A stretch of DNA of 64,000 bases from Isoetes taiwanensis. Taxonomy: Eukaryota > Streptophyta > Lycopodiopsida > Isoetales > Isoetaceae. Position 1 is the stretch's first letter. The number at the start of each line of letters is the position of its first letter. A program made the translations under genes and the position numbers. Positions 33,914 through 43,150 of this stretch are shown here, one piece after another. Under the pieces are notes generated by a model. It made no database searches, was not told the origin of the DNA, and was given only the letters and a program-made list of their open reading frames with translations. The DNA is taken from NCBI GenBank assembly GCA_021234155.1, contig JAJEKV010000004.1, forward strand, positions 8,000,109-8,064,108, read 5' to 3'.

Positions 33914-35340
33914 TCAATCTGCCCTGCCGTCTGTATGGGACTCAAAGTCGAAGACGCTCAAGGCTATTGTCCTCTTGACCAGGATGACATTGTCGGTGTT
34001 CGAAGGCATTCGAGCATGCCTACCAAATCCCGAGAGGGCAATAAGTATGAACACTCCTTCTTCTCCCTGTGGGCTGAACTGGCGGTGCATGACTGCAATC
34101 CTTCCGTCGGTGAGGAGTGGAAGGTAATACCTGAGGGCCTTGACGTGCCCTCCCTCTGCTGCCTCTTCTCCGGTTCTGATCCTGGCCCTGTGCCTTCCAG
34201 AGTACTCTTCCACCAATACCGCTGTCAAGTCCCTGTAGTCTGCAAACATGGACCTGGAAGAGGTCAAGTTGATGCCGCCTCTTTCTAGCCCGACTGGCGC
34301 TACTGATGAGGTGCTGGGCAGGAGCGCGCTTGTTGTCGTTCCCCTAATGCCCATCCATTCCTGGATGGCTATAAATTTCTCCTCTGAGGACAGTTTTTGT
34401 TGCGTCATCATCTGCCAAATACCGCTGTAAGCCTCAATGTCGGATGATGATAGCCCAGTGTAAGTGTGGGCTTCCCTGATGCTGATGGAAAAGTCTTGCA
34501 TCTCCTAGTCGATGAAGTCATCGAGATCGGGATGTTGGCGCAGGAGGTGCATGAGTTTGTCCAACCTGAGCCTCTGTTCTCTACATTCCGGGAGGTTCTT
34601 TATATCGTGCAACATCAGGTACTCTTGGCCTTCGATGATGACCGGGGTTAGACTGGTGATGCCTAACCCATGTGGAGGAGTTGTCCTTGTCACCCTCAAG
34701 CCTTCTTCGAAGCCCTGAAGGTCTTCTTCTACTTGTTGCCATTCTTGTATGGGGTCGACGTCGATAATGTCTTCAATGTCGTAACCTTGTCCTTCCTCTG
34801 TCTCCCCCTCTTGCTTTGACCCTTCATACTCCAGGAGCAACTGCTCTTCTGCTTCTGAGGCAAGGGATTCAATTTGGGCTCTATGGGACAAAAAGAAGGC
34901 TACAACAGCAGTGTAGGAAAAGTACCTCTTCTTGTTTATGGATATGGTCATGTAGTCGGGCATGCGAGCAACTCTATTTTCTAAATACTTGTCGATGTTT
35001 GGAACATCATTGAGTGCTACACGAAGGGTTGTTTTAGGCGTAAAGTATCTTATGCATAGGGGGAGTTCTACTAGTGAAGGGCCTATCTTGGCTTGGAACT
35101 ATGTCATGATGCCTTGGTAGAATAGTGTGGCATTTATAGTAGCATCCACATCGATCTTCTTCTGAAAAACAGTAAAGACCGAGTTGATGTCAGCCTCGGC
35201 CACATAAGCAGTGGCGTTGTACCATCGCCTGAATGATGAAGTGGCCAGAGTGCTGATGTAGATGGGGTTAAGAAACAAATGTATGAGCGTCTCTGTGAGC
35301 TAGAAAATTGCCTTGGAGTGAGGAGTGATAGTGTAGGATG
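33914..35340 (-). pseudogene. Unrecognised ORF2 of the Gypsy element, three nonsense codons
   Basis: One reading frame runs on the minus strand from about 35340 to 33914 (~470 residues), interrupted only by TAG at three places (near 35289, 35104 and 34502). Segments include FQKKIDVDATINATLFYQGI, VALNDVPNIDKYLENRVARM, an acidic stretch (EYEGSKQEGETEEGQGYDIE), TYTGLSSSDIEAYSGIWQMM and a C-terminal part with RARIRTGEEAAEGGHVKALR. No known domain, signal peptide or membrane segment is recognised. It is preceded by its own TATA box (35360-35367) and an inverted-repeat pair, like the H3 gene. The true start is unclear; no ATG is in frame before the second TAG. Confidence 0.65.
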
Positions 35341-35359
35341 CAATTGAGGGTGGTGGTCA

Positions 35360-35367
35360 TATTTATA
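35360..35367 (-). promoter_or_regulatory. TATA box of ORF2
   Basis: TATAAATA on the minus strand, just upstream of the ORF2 frame and matching the box before the H3-like gene. Confidence 0.6.
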
Positions 35368-35550
35368 GGCAGAACCCTGATTTGAGAAATTTTTTGGGTT
35401 TGGGAATGTCTATCATTTCAAGGTCCTATTAGGCATTTTATATGTAATCTAGGGTTATAAATGTCTAAAGTACTTCCTAAGGATCCTATTGCAACAAATT
35501 TCATCTGATTTGGAGGTAGCTGGGGTGAGTTAGGGCTATTTGACTTGGAC

Positions 35551-35622
35551 CACTCACACAGTGCGCGAGAGGCACTTTCAAAATTTTTTAAAAGGGTCCT
35601 GGCGCACTTTGTGAGAGGTGGG
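35551..35622. promoter_or_regulatory. Inverted-repeat motif, copy 1
   Basis: CTCACACAGTGCGC pairs with GCGCACTTTGTGAG (one mismatch) across a ~35-nt A/T-rich loop that itself contains TTTCAAAA..TTTTAAAA. It lies ~185 bp upstream of the ORF2 TATA box. Confidence 0.8.
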
Positions 35623-35753
35623 CTTCTGTTTGGGTCCTAGATGGCTCTAAAATTATGATATAAGGGCAGAATCCTACTTATCTCGCGGAATAAGCCAGGC
35701 TATGCCTTTAGTTTCTGGTTTTGGACAAGTCTAGGCATAGATCAGTGGCCAAA

Positions 35754-35826
35754 CACTCACACAGTGCGCGAGAGGCACTTTCCAAACTTTTGAAAAAGGC
35801 CCTGGCGCACTCTGTGAGGGGTGGGA
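35754..35826. promoter_or_regulatory. Inverted-repeat motif, copy 2
   Basis: CTCACACAGTGCGC pairs with GCGCACTCTGTGAG. It sits 203 bp from copy 1 and ~140 bp after the H3-like stop codon. Confidence 0.8.
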
Positions 35827-35965
35827 GTCTATTCAGTCACTTTTTAGCCAAATTAATTAATTCCAATTATACATGCCATTACTACAACCACATTAAATAC
35901 ATTATTATACCTTGCAATTTAATCAAAACAGTTTTTATATTTACAAAAAATTTATAAGTACATAT

Positions 35966-37096
35966 TTAGCAATCTTCTTTCTTTATGAATCTGGCCAGCT
36001 TCATATCCCTGGGCATGCACGTGACTCTTTTCGCATGGAGAGCATATGCTAGAGAGTCTTCAAAATGTTGTACCAGCTTATGCTCGGTTGCCTCCTGCAA
36101 TGCAAGCAACATATCATCTGTCACCCGCTTCTCCTTGTCGAATTCTTGCAAGATCTCACGTGTTAATCTTGCAAATGCAGTTCTTGGAACCAGAGGTTCG
36201 TAGCTCCTCTGGAAGTGCCGAATCTCCCGAGCAGCCTTTGCAAAGTACGAATCCGACTTCCTCTTCATCGGCTTCTTTGGTGGTACAGGTCTCTCTGTAT
36301 GCGGCTTCAAGGTGTTCTCTCTTGTTGGCCTTCCTCCTTCCACGTACGTCATCTTATTTGCTTTGTAGTACTTGGAGTATGCCTCATACATCTTCATGTA
36401 CTCCTTGTACTCCCTCTTCTTCTTGTTGTACTCCCGCTCATGCTTGAGTACGTATGATTCCAGTGCCGGCTTGACCTTCTTAGGATCTGTTGTTGCCTTT
36501 GGCCATGTTGGGTAGGGAGGTGGTGCTGCAGCTTCTTCATTCTCGTGATTGGAAGGTCTTGATCCTTCCGTTGGGCGGGGAATTCTCCACAACTCATCGT
36601 CCGACTCCGCTTTCGGTGAAGAAAAAGGTGGCCTATCGGGCTCTCGCTTCGTTATTGTAACCCCTTTGCTCGGTGTTGTCTTTGTTTTCCTCCGGGGTTT
36701 CTTTGGCAATTCTGGGTTCTTCCCTTTGGCCTCCTTTTGCCTCTTGCACTCCTCCTTCTCTGCAAGTCTCCTCCTTTTTCCTGCCTTCTTCATCTTGTCG
36801 ACTTTCCTTTATCGATGCGCCAACTTCTCTGTTGCCGCCCGGTCCTCCTCATTCTCCTCCTTCTTGTGCCCATTGCCATGATTCTCCAGGGTTTCTTGGT
36901 TATCAAGGTTCTGTTGTTGCTCTTCTTGGTCCTGATGATGCTCGTTATCCTCCTGAGTGTCCAGGTTTGGGTTTAGATTTTCTTCATCTCTGGCTCGCTC
37001 TCGAGCCTCCCTCGCCTTCTTTTCTGCTGCAAGAACTTGGACGCTTGTCGATCCGTCTGGTATAACCACTCGAGCAGTCTATTTGGTGCGGGCCAT
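35966..37096 (-). pseudogene. Retrotransposon-encoded histone H3-like protein
   Basis: A 377-codon frame from ATG at 37096 to the stop at 35966, broken by TAG at codon 6 and TAA at codon 96. Residues 1-9 read MARTK*TAR, the canonical H3 N-terminus (ARTKQTAR) with Gln5 turned into a stop. Residues ~10-95 are acidic and Gln/Asn-rich, ~97-140 are Lys/Arg-rich, and ~205-250 form a Tyr/Lys-rich helix (REYKEYMKMYEAYSKYYK). Residues 290-376 are an H3 histone fold: REIRHFQRSYEPLV, FARLTREILQEF, ALQEATEHKLVQHFED, ALHAKRVTCMPRDMKLAR. By hand it aligns to canonical H3 (REIRRYQ to the C-terminus, 87 residues) with no gap and about half identity. Loop 1 has canonical H3 length, so it is not CENH3-like. 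Context is the same strand as gag-pol, with its own TATA box. The family normally is ~136 residues, so this is H3 with a ~240-residue insertion after the tail. Confidence 0.9.
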
Positions 37097-37200
37097 GTTT
37101 TGAAATAAGTTGATCACCTTCCGAGCGCCTAGAAATCACTTTCTTGGTCGGAGAGCAGCAAGCTCGAGGAGTACGGAGAAAATGAAGAACCCTAAGGGTC

Positions 37201-37208
37201 TATTTATA
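37201..37208 (-). promoter_or_regulatory. TATA box of the H3-like gene
   Basis: TATAAATA on the minus strand, ~105 bp upstream of the ATG at 37096. It suggests transcription independent of the LTR. Confidence 0.65.
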
Positions 37209-37320
37209 GGTTTAGGAGTTTTAGAGTTTCGGCCTGCAATTTCATGTTATGCCATTATGTAAAACATTAGTGTTTGTTGGGTTAAGGCATTAGGTTCTTT
37301 TAGACAAAAAGTACTGCTAT

Positions 37321-37390
37321 CACTCACACAGTGCACGAGAAGCACTTTCAAAACTTTTGAAAAGGCCCTGGGCGCACTCTGTGAGGGGTT
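37321..37390. promoter_or_regulatory. Inverted-repeat motif, copy 3
   Basis: CTCACACAGTGCAC pairs with GCGCACTCTGTGAG. The loop contains TTCAAAACTTTTGAA, a perfect small palindrome. It lies 113 bp upstream of the H3 TATA box. Confidence 0.8.
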
Positions 37391-37532
37391 ATTCCCTTTT
37401 TGCTCTATTTTTTGTTTTCTAAATAGTTTCTTAGTGTTATAACATGCTTTCCTGGCTTAAATTCAAATTTTAAGCTACTCTGAGCTATCAGATTACTCTA
37501 ACATGCATTTTTCTAGGTCAAAATTGGTCAAA

Positions 37533-37603
37533 CACTCAAACAGTGCACGAGAAGCTTGTTCAAAAAATTTGAAAATTCCCTGGGCGCACGCTGTGAGGGG
37601 TTG
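37533..37603. promoter_or_regulatory. Inverted-repeat motif, copy 4
   Basis: CTCAAACAGTGCAC with GCGCACGCTGTGAG, the most diverged copy, 212 bp from copy 3. The short sequence before copies 2 and 4 is also similar (TCTAGG..ATTGGTCAAACACTC and TCTAGG..AGTGGCCAAACACTC). Confidence 0.75.
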
Positions 37604-37740
37604 CTCCCTAATGGCCAGAATTTTTCAGGGTTTCTACTATTTCTTTCCTGATTAACATTTCCTAATTTCCAAGGCTGAAGGTCTACTGTTAGTCCTATCA
37701 GGGAAACGGTCAGTGCCCCATCTTGGTCTACCAAGATTAT

Positions 37741-37753
37741 GGCTCTGATACCA
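37741..37753 (-). other. Gypsy primer-binding site
   Basis: The minus strand reads TGGTATCAGAGCC, one base inside the 5' LTR end, complementary to tRNA-iMet. Confidence 0.88.
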
Positions 37754-37754
37754 C

Positions 37755-39254
37755 TGTGACGTCCCCTACTTCGTCTACGATGCTCCCATCATATTGGAAG
37801 CCAAGCTGACAAAGGCCGTCCACCTGACAACAATCCTTTAAGCAAGGAATCGATGAGGAAGAATGGACGGGTCATTTGTCCCGTCTTCCCTCGGGACCGT
37901 CCTAGCTGTGGAAGCGTAAATAAACATAAGCACATGACATCCAATACAATTAGATCTACCTCGAGGATGTACCATAGCGTACATGTATAAGCTCATCAAT
38001 AACATCATCATCAAATGGGAGATCCTACACAAGGCTCAGACTCCAGGGGTATGGATTGACGGCTTAGGTCTCCAGAAGCCATTGCAGATAGAATTCATGA
38101 GAGTGGATTGGGCTGGCATAGGAACATGGCTGATAGAAAGTCCTCTCCATCCGCCCCTCATGTGCACACTTTGCAGAATAGGTTGAAGAGTCTTGGGATC
38201 GGACCGTAGCCTGCCGGGCGCATAGCCAAGGGGGCTACTAGTGGGTTTCATCTCCCCAATCCCGATGAGGCAAGAAGGGGATCACCCCCTCCAGAGGCAT
38301 GCATGCTCATCACAGGCGGCTAGAGGGCCACTGCCCGTCTACACTTGAACCTCATTGAAGGCGACACATCACCCAAGAGGTGTCAAGCTCATGCCGTGCC
38401 CGCACGCAATGGCAAGCCATTAAGCCTAGCCCGCTAAGATCCCCGGTAGGCTTTACACACCAGAGGGATCAATCTGTAATGAGACAAGTCCTCCTTAGTC
38501 CACTAGTCTAGCCCCGCCACTCACAACCAGACGGGCTCTTATGCACATGCCACATTAATTGGGAATTAATGAGGCTATCTAGATACATCTACTACTGAAG
38601 CTTTCAGGGTCTCTACTCCCTCTTCCCAATACACAGGAGTGCGCATAGAATAGAACATCATCATCAAAGAACTGAAATATTGAATAATATCTCATCTATC
38701 TACCTAAACATACATGGTTAGGTTCCTTAGTTAAGGCTTCTGATCTTAGGATCTATAAGGCCACTAAGACTGATCTAACATGCTATCCCAGCTTATTGCC
38801 AGGCTAAAAGTCGGCATTGCATAATAGAATCACAAGTTACCTGATCCCTGGCTTGCTCTTGCTCCTTGAATTGCGTCCATGCCTTCGCTTGGGTTGAAGG
38901 CAACTGTTCCTGGAACATCTGTTGTGCAAAGGCGGCTTGGTGACGCCTGGCAATGCGAACTAGCAGCTTGGCTTGGCCGAAATGGCCCAAGGAAGCCAAA
39001 ATGCGAAAATGGAAAAAGTTTTTCCTTTTGTTCCTTCTACATGACCTTTTAGGTTTAGGTTAAAAAGGACAAATGGGGTTTTGCCATGAGGCAAAGGGGT
39101 TTAATTGCATATGTTTATAGATATGTGCAACATACGAGGTTGCCCCCTAATCGCAAACCTTTACGATTCTCAAGTACTTGTCAAGGTGATATGTATACGT
39201 GGCATAGCAGTATAATATACGTATTCAGACCATATATTATGCTGGAACGTCATA
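37755..39254 (-). repeat. Gypsy 5' LTR, 1500 bp
   Basis: Pairs with 28611-30145. The terminal CA is mutated to TA at its outer end (GTCATA). Confidence 0.92.
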
Positions 39255-39294
39255 GGGAGCGGGTCCTGAAATCGTCGACCCACTTTTCAGTCGC

Positions 39295-39400
39295 CACAAC
39301 ATGGCAACTGCGAGCTTACCTGCGCGTGACCTGTTGAGCGGAATCATGCTGCCACTTTCCATTCCGGAGGCAGAACCAGCGGGCCAGTTGCCATGTTGTG
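39295..39400. repeat. Perfect 16-bp inverted repeat
   Basis: CACAACATGGCAACTG at 39295-39310 and its exact complement CAGTTGCCATGTTGTG at 39385-39400, 74 bp apart. Confidence 0.7.
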
Positions 39401-39655
39401 AGCCAGCTACAAAGAGCAAAGGATGGAACTTCGATACTTACCTCCCTACTTCCAGGAAACCTAAATCCATAAAGGAACAGATGGTGATATTTCTTATGAT
39501 TACAGCCCATTTTATGTCCAGCAATAGTCCTCTTGATAGTCACCTGATTTCTAACATCCGGGCCGAGGAATTCCTTGAATGTTTCAGCTTCTACGATCAA
39601 GGAGGAGCCCCGAAATATCGTCATTTGTTCCTTTACGTAAAGGCCAACAGCAGGC

Positions 39656-39746
39656 CCTTTCGCTTGGTAAGGGCCTAACACCATTTTGCCTAGCTCGGAC
39701 CTGGCTCGCCCTAACGGGCTCACTAGGCCCTTACCAGGCGAAATGG
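39656..39746. repeat. ~22-bp inverted repeat
   Basis: CTTTCGCTTGGTAAGGGCCT and AGGCCCTTACCAGGCGAAAT are complementary with two mismatches, 46 bp apart. The surrounding 39255-40500 holds no recognisable gene. Confidence 0.65.
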
Positions 39747-40504
39747 CTTGCTCTTGGCTTTACTATTACGAAGCTTGCCAAGATGGATGCTGGCAAGCTC
39801 CCTAGACTATGGAGCAACATTATAGGCTTTGCTTCGAGCGTCGCGGCCTCCAAGCCCAAAAGTCTGCCTTCAGCTATGTTGCAACTGATTAGCCAACCTT
39901 AGTCGGAATGGCCCCTCCTCAGTCCCAACACCTTATTTTCTAGAAGCACTAAACATTTAGGTAGAGTATTCTCAGCCGTGGATCTGGAGCATATCCTGGG
40001 AATGATGCCAGATCGGAGGCCAGCACCTTTTTGCTGAAAAAATGTCTTGCCATTTCCTAAGGTCTCGATCGACTCGTGGTCGTAGGGCAGCAAAAAACAA
40101 ATAAAAAAAAGGGTCAGCAGACCATGATGTTGGCTGCCGGAATGTTAAAGGGGGGAATAGATAAGCAAATGCAGGCGATGGAAGCTGTGGAAGCCCAAAA
40201 ACCAGACGTAGATGGAACTGGGTCGGACAGAACCAACTCGAGGGAGCAAAGCATGCCTCTGATTTCTAGAACCCGATAGCAAAAGCCTGCCTCCATCATC
40301 TGATGCGAAAAGCTATATTGAATCCTATGCAGAATATCGTTTGCAGAGCAGTTCAGATCACAGAGATGTTTAGTCGCAATTTTGAGTTGGCTTATAATTA
40401 GAGAATGAACAGAGGATCAACACAGAGAGGTTCAAATTAGTCTGTATCTGCATAATACTATGGTTCTTGCAAGTCAAATCAAGTCAAAAAATCTTGTACG
40501 ATGC

Positions 40505-40935
40505 CCCCCACACCAACCTTTGCTGGATTTAGTACCTCGGAGAGAGTAATATGGAATAGAAATTGCCAATATGAAGGCAGTCATGAAGAAAAATCCGAGC
40601 AGCTGGATGGGTTTTCTTCCAATTCTGTCTACCAATGCAATTGTCACAAAGTAACCTGGAATTGTGGCACAAAGGGCAATCAAAGCCTGAGCTTTGGCTA
40701 CTCTATACAACTCCGTTAAAGCACTCATGGTTTTTGCAGGTGGAAGCCAGCCTGTAGCAGTCAGCACGTCTTTCTCGAACAATATCCAGAAAGACCCAAG
40801 GGGATAATCTATGCCGATTCCAAAGCCAAGCCGGAATCTGAAGAAACAGAGGATTTGGCAGTGTGGCCGAAGGATAAAGCAAAAGCAATCGACATGACGA
40901 CCATCAACATGACCGTGATTCCGTAAACTTTTTTC
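40505..40935 (-). pseudogene. PHT1 phosphate transporter fragment
   Basis: PHT1 proteins are 12-helix H+/phosphate symporters of the plasma membrane. The minus strand first gives [20 protein letters not shown] with FGHTAKS in one frame. After a frameshift it gives [16 protein letters not shown], then jumps to [20 protein letters not shown] and [20 protein letters not shown] and [18 protein letters not shown]. The block from GIDYPL to EKDVLTAIGW normally lies ~200 residues further on, so an internal part is missing. No introns are visible. Frameshift and deletion make it a pseudogene. Confidence 0.85.
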
Positions 40936-41676
40936 TACCCAATTTGTCGCTCTGGGAACTTGCCAGAAGCCCATTTGTGCCAGAAGCCTCCATTGATGCA
41001 TTTGCTGTATGAAGCCGCCCTCTCCGCCTAAATGCCCTCTACCTCTGCTCCGCTGCCCTTGCCAAAAAAAGAAGGGAGCATCCTTTCTTATCCACACCCT
41101 AAAAAAAGGCCTCCAATTTTTATTCTATTCTTCTTCACCTTTCCAAAGATAACTTATCTAAAAATCCAAAAAAGCAACATGACCTCTAAATGACCTCTAA
41201 ATGACATTAAGCTCCTCAAATATGGCAATATATACGGTTTTCTATACAATACAATACCAAAATCATAGTTCCCACCATTGCGAGAATACACTCCCGCAAT
41301 ACCAAACGAATTGGAATTGGTAAACTTAATGATCAAGGTAAGAACCTCTACCTCTTCACTAATGTATGCGCTTGGCGGTGGCTTGCAAATGTCAGGCACG
41401 CCTCAGTCTCTTCCTCGCAGAGAGATATCTTATTTGGCGTCTGTCTACATCGAGGGGTTCGAGCGAGTTTTATGTAGGAACAACAACACATCCCATTTTA
41501 AAACGTGTAATGAACTCAACAAGAACTTTTCAAGCAAAGCCATCGGATAGCTCTCAAATCCCAAACCGATGAAACTCATCATCTAGATACGACCAACATA
41601 CGGCTGTAAAACAACCCAAGGATGTGCCAAGTCAGAAATCATAACAACAATAGGATGCCCAAATTCAAAACGATCA
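40936..41676. other. No gene recognised
   Basis: A minus-strand frame at 41154-41399 is unassigned. CTCTAAATGAC is repeated in tandem near 41185. Confidence 0.35.
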
Positions 41677-42155
41677 TGTATCTCACGACTTTGAAGCAAG
41701 AAAAATTTCTCAAATCAAGAAGATGGAGCTAAAGATCTTCTAAAATCTGCAAAAATGGGTCGTTCTGGCCCTCCAATCGTGCAAGAATGACTTGTTCCGG
41801 CCCAGGGCATGATCAAAAGCTGGAACTTGACAAATGAGAGCACGGTCACGGCAGCAAATCCGATGTGAATCGGCCCCGAAATTCAGCCTTGATCTAGTGC
41901 AAAAAACGAACCCTGAATTTTGTGCCTAGGAGTTCTTCGTTTTTCTGTTCCACAGCGCCAAATCTAGTGCACGTCCCATGAATTTTAAAATCTTGGCTAT
42001 AAAGAGTACTCTAATTTCAAGTAGTTGAGAAACCGAGAATCCGTTTGTTATCGCACAAGTGTGATTCCACCCTTATACAAGTCAACACATTTAGGCCCAG
42101 ATTCTACTATAGCGGCAAATTGAGATCTTGCCCGCAAGAAATATCAAGCTCTTGG
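41677..42155. repeat. Dispersed repeat, copy 1 (~480 bp)
   Basis: Nearly identical to 56647-57135 in the same orientation, from TGTATCTCACGACTTTGAAG to AATATCAAGCTCTTGG. It contains GGCTATAAAGAGTACTC, a TATA-like box at about 41997. Copy 1 ends exactly where the NPF exon begins. The identity of the element is unknown; a solo LTR or promoter-carrying segment is possible. Confidence 0.88.
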
Positions 42156-43150
42156 GGACAGTTACATTGCTATCTCTGGTTGGAGGCTTCATTTCTGATA
42201 CTTACACAAGCAGATTCAGTACGCTAATGCTGTCTGGAGGATTAGAAATTGTGGTATATACATGGTTGCACACTTTTAAGAAACGTGATCAGAAACTGTA
42301 CTCTAAGAAACTAGATTCTATGAGTTTCTTATTCTTTTAAGAAACGACATTGTTTAAGAAACGTAACTTTACAATTCCTTTGAACGATGATATCTGAATG
42401 AAGGAAATACCAGATGACACCAGAACATGAGTATAAGAAGCCTTCCATCTGGCGCCAAAAGCAGTTACAGAAATCCTTAATCACATTGGTTTTGATTCAT
42501 GCCACTACTCCTGTCTTGATTCATACAACAGAAATCAGATTCGGCCACTTTTCTTCATGTTTTTGGGGACGAAATAAAGGAACGACTGCGATGTGTAGGG
42601 TTTGTCTTTTCTTAAGACTAGCTCTTTTTTTGCTCTTTTTTTTTTAACGTATCTATTTCAAGTACCTAAGGTATCGATCATGTTGGTTTCTGAAAGTTTC
42701 GGAAAGAATAGAAACGCGAATCTATTCTTCCATGGGTATATATTAAGATGCATTGCAGAACCATCCTATGATGGCACATATATGCTACTTATTAACTTGA
42801 AATGTTGATTCATATGGTGCAGGGTTACACTTTGCTAGTAATATCAGCAGCAATTCCAAGTCTGCATCCTCCTGCATGTATTCCCTACTTTACACCATAT
42901 CAGAAGCCAGACAAAATCCAGAAAGCGGTCATGTATGTTGCCCTTTGCGTCCTGGCCCTTGGAATGGGTGGAGTGAAGCCCAATTTGCTGTCTTTAGGAG
43001 CAGATCCGTTCAATGAACATGACCCAATTGAAAAAAGATCTATATCTGCATATTTCAACTGGTTTTACTTCAGCATATGTGTTGGAGCAGTTCCTGTTGT
43101 GACCGTGTTTACATATCTTCAACAAGATATAAGCAGAGAATGGTCTTTTG
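42156..43150 (+). pseudogene. NPF (NRT1/PTR) transporter fragment, two exons
   Basis: NPF proteins are 12-helix H+-coupled transporters of nitrate, peptides or hormones. Exon 42156-42253 reads GTVTLLSLVGGFISDTYTSR and ends LEIV before a GT donor. Exon 42823-43150 starts at an AG acceptor, continues GYTLLVISAAIPSLHPPAC, and contains LALGMGGVKPNLLSLGADPF and ISAYFNWFYFSICVG, ending WSFG at GTAAGC. The splice phases fit each other and the family. The first exon and the large last exon are not found upstream or downstream, so only helices ~2-6 remain. The upstream boundary coincides with the dispersed repeat. Confidence 0.85.

Larger units (their letters stand above)
28611..39254 (-). mobile_element. 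Ty3/Gypsy chromovirus carrying a histone H3-like gene
   Basis: A 10.6-kb LTR retrotransposon on the minus strand. The LTRs are 28611-30145 (3') and 37755-39254 (5'), both starting TGTGACGTCCCC and ending GGAA(T/C)GTCA(C/T)A. PBS is at 37741-37753 and PPT next to 30145. The flanks GGTAG and GGGAG differ by one base and may be a diverged 5-bp duplication. Order from the 5' LTR: inverted-repeat pair, TATA, H3-like ORF, second inverted-repeat pair, TATA, unknown ORF2, gag, RT remnant, RNase H, integrase, chromodomain. Protease and most of RT are deleted, so this copy is non-autonomous. LTR divergence, including a ~31-bp indel near 28660, indicates an old insertion. Confidence 0.92.

Noticed and set aside
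35966-36230. Calling the histone domain CENH3
   Set aside because: Loop 1 has the same length as canonical H3 (no extra residues), and the alignment over the last 87 residues is gapless. CENH3 also lacks a conserved ARTKQTAR start.
36050-36480. HMG-box in the linker of the H3-like protein
   Set aside because: DPKKVKPALESY and KKREYKEYMKMYEAYSK look like the start and last helix of an HMG box, but the middle of the box is absent. Left as a remark only.
36549-37065. Plus-strand leucine/phenylalanine-rich ORFs opposite the H3-like gene
   Set aside because: Shadows of the Lys/Glu-rich minus-strand frame. The minus-strand frame has the H3 fold.
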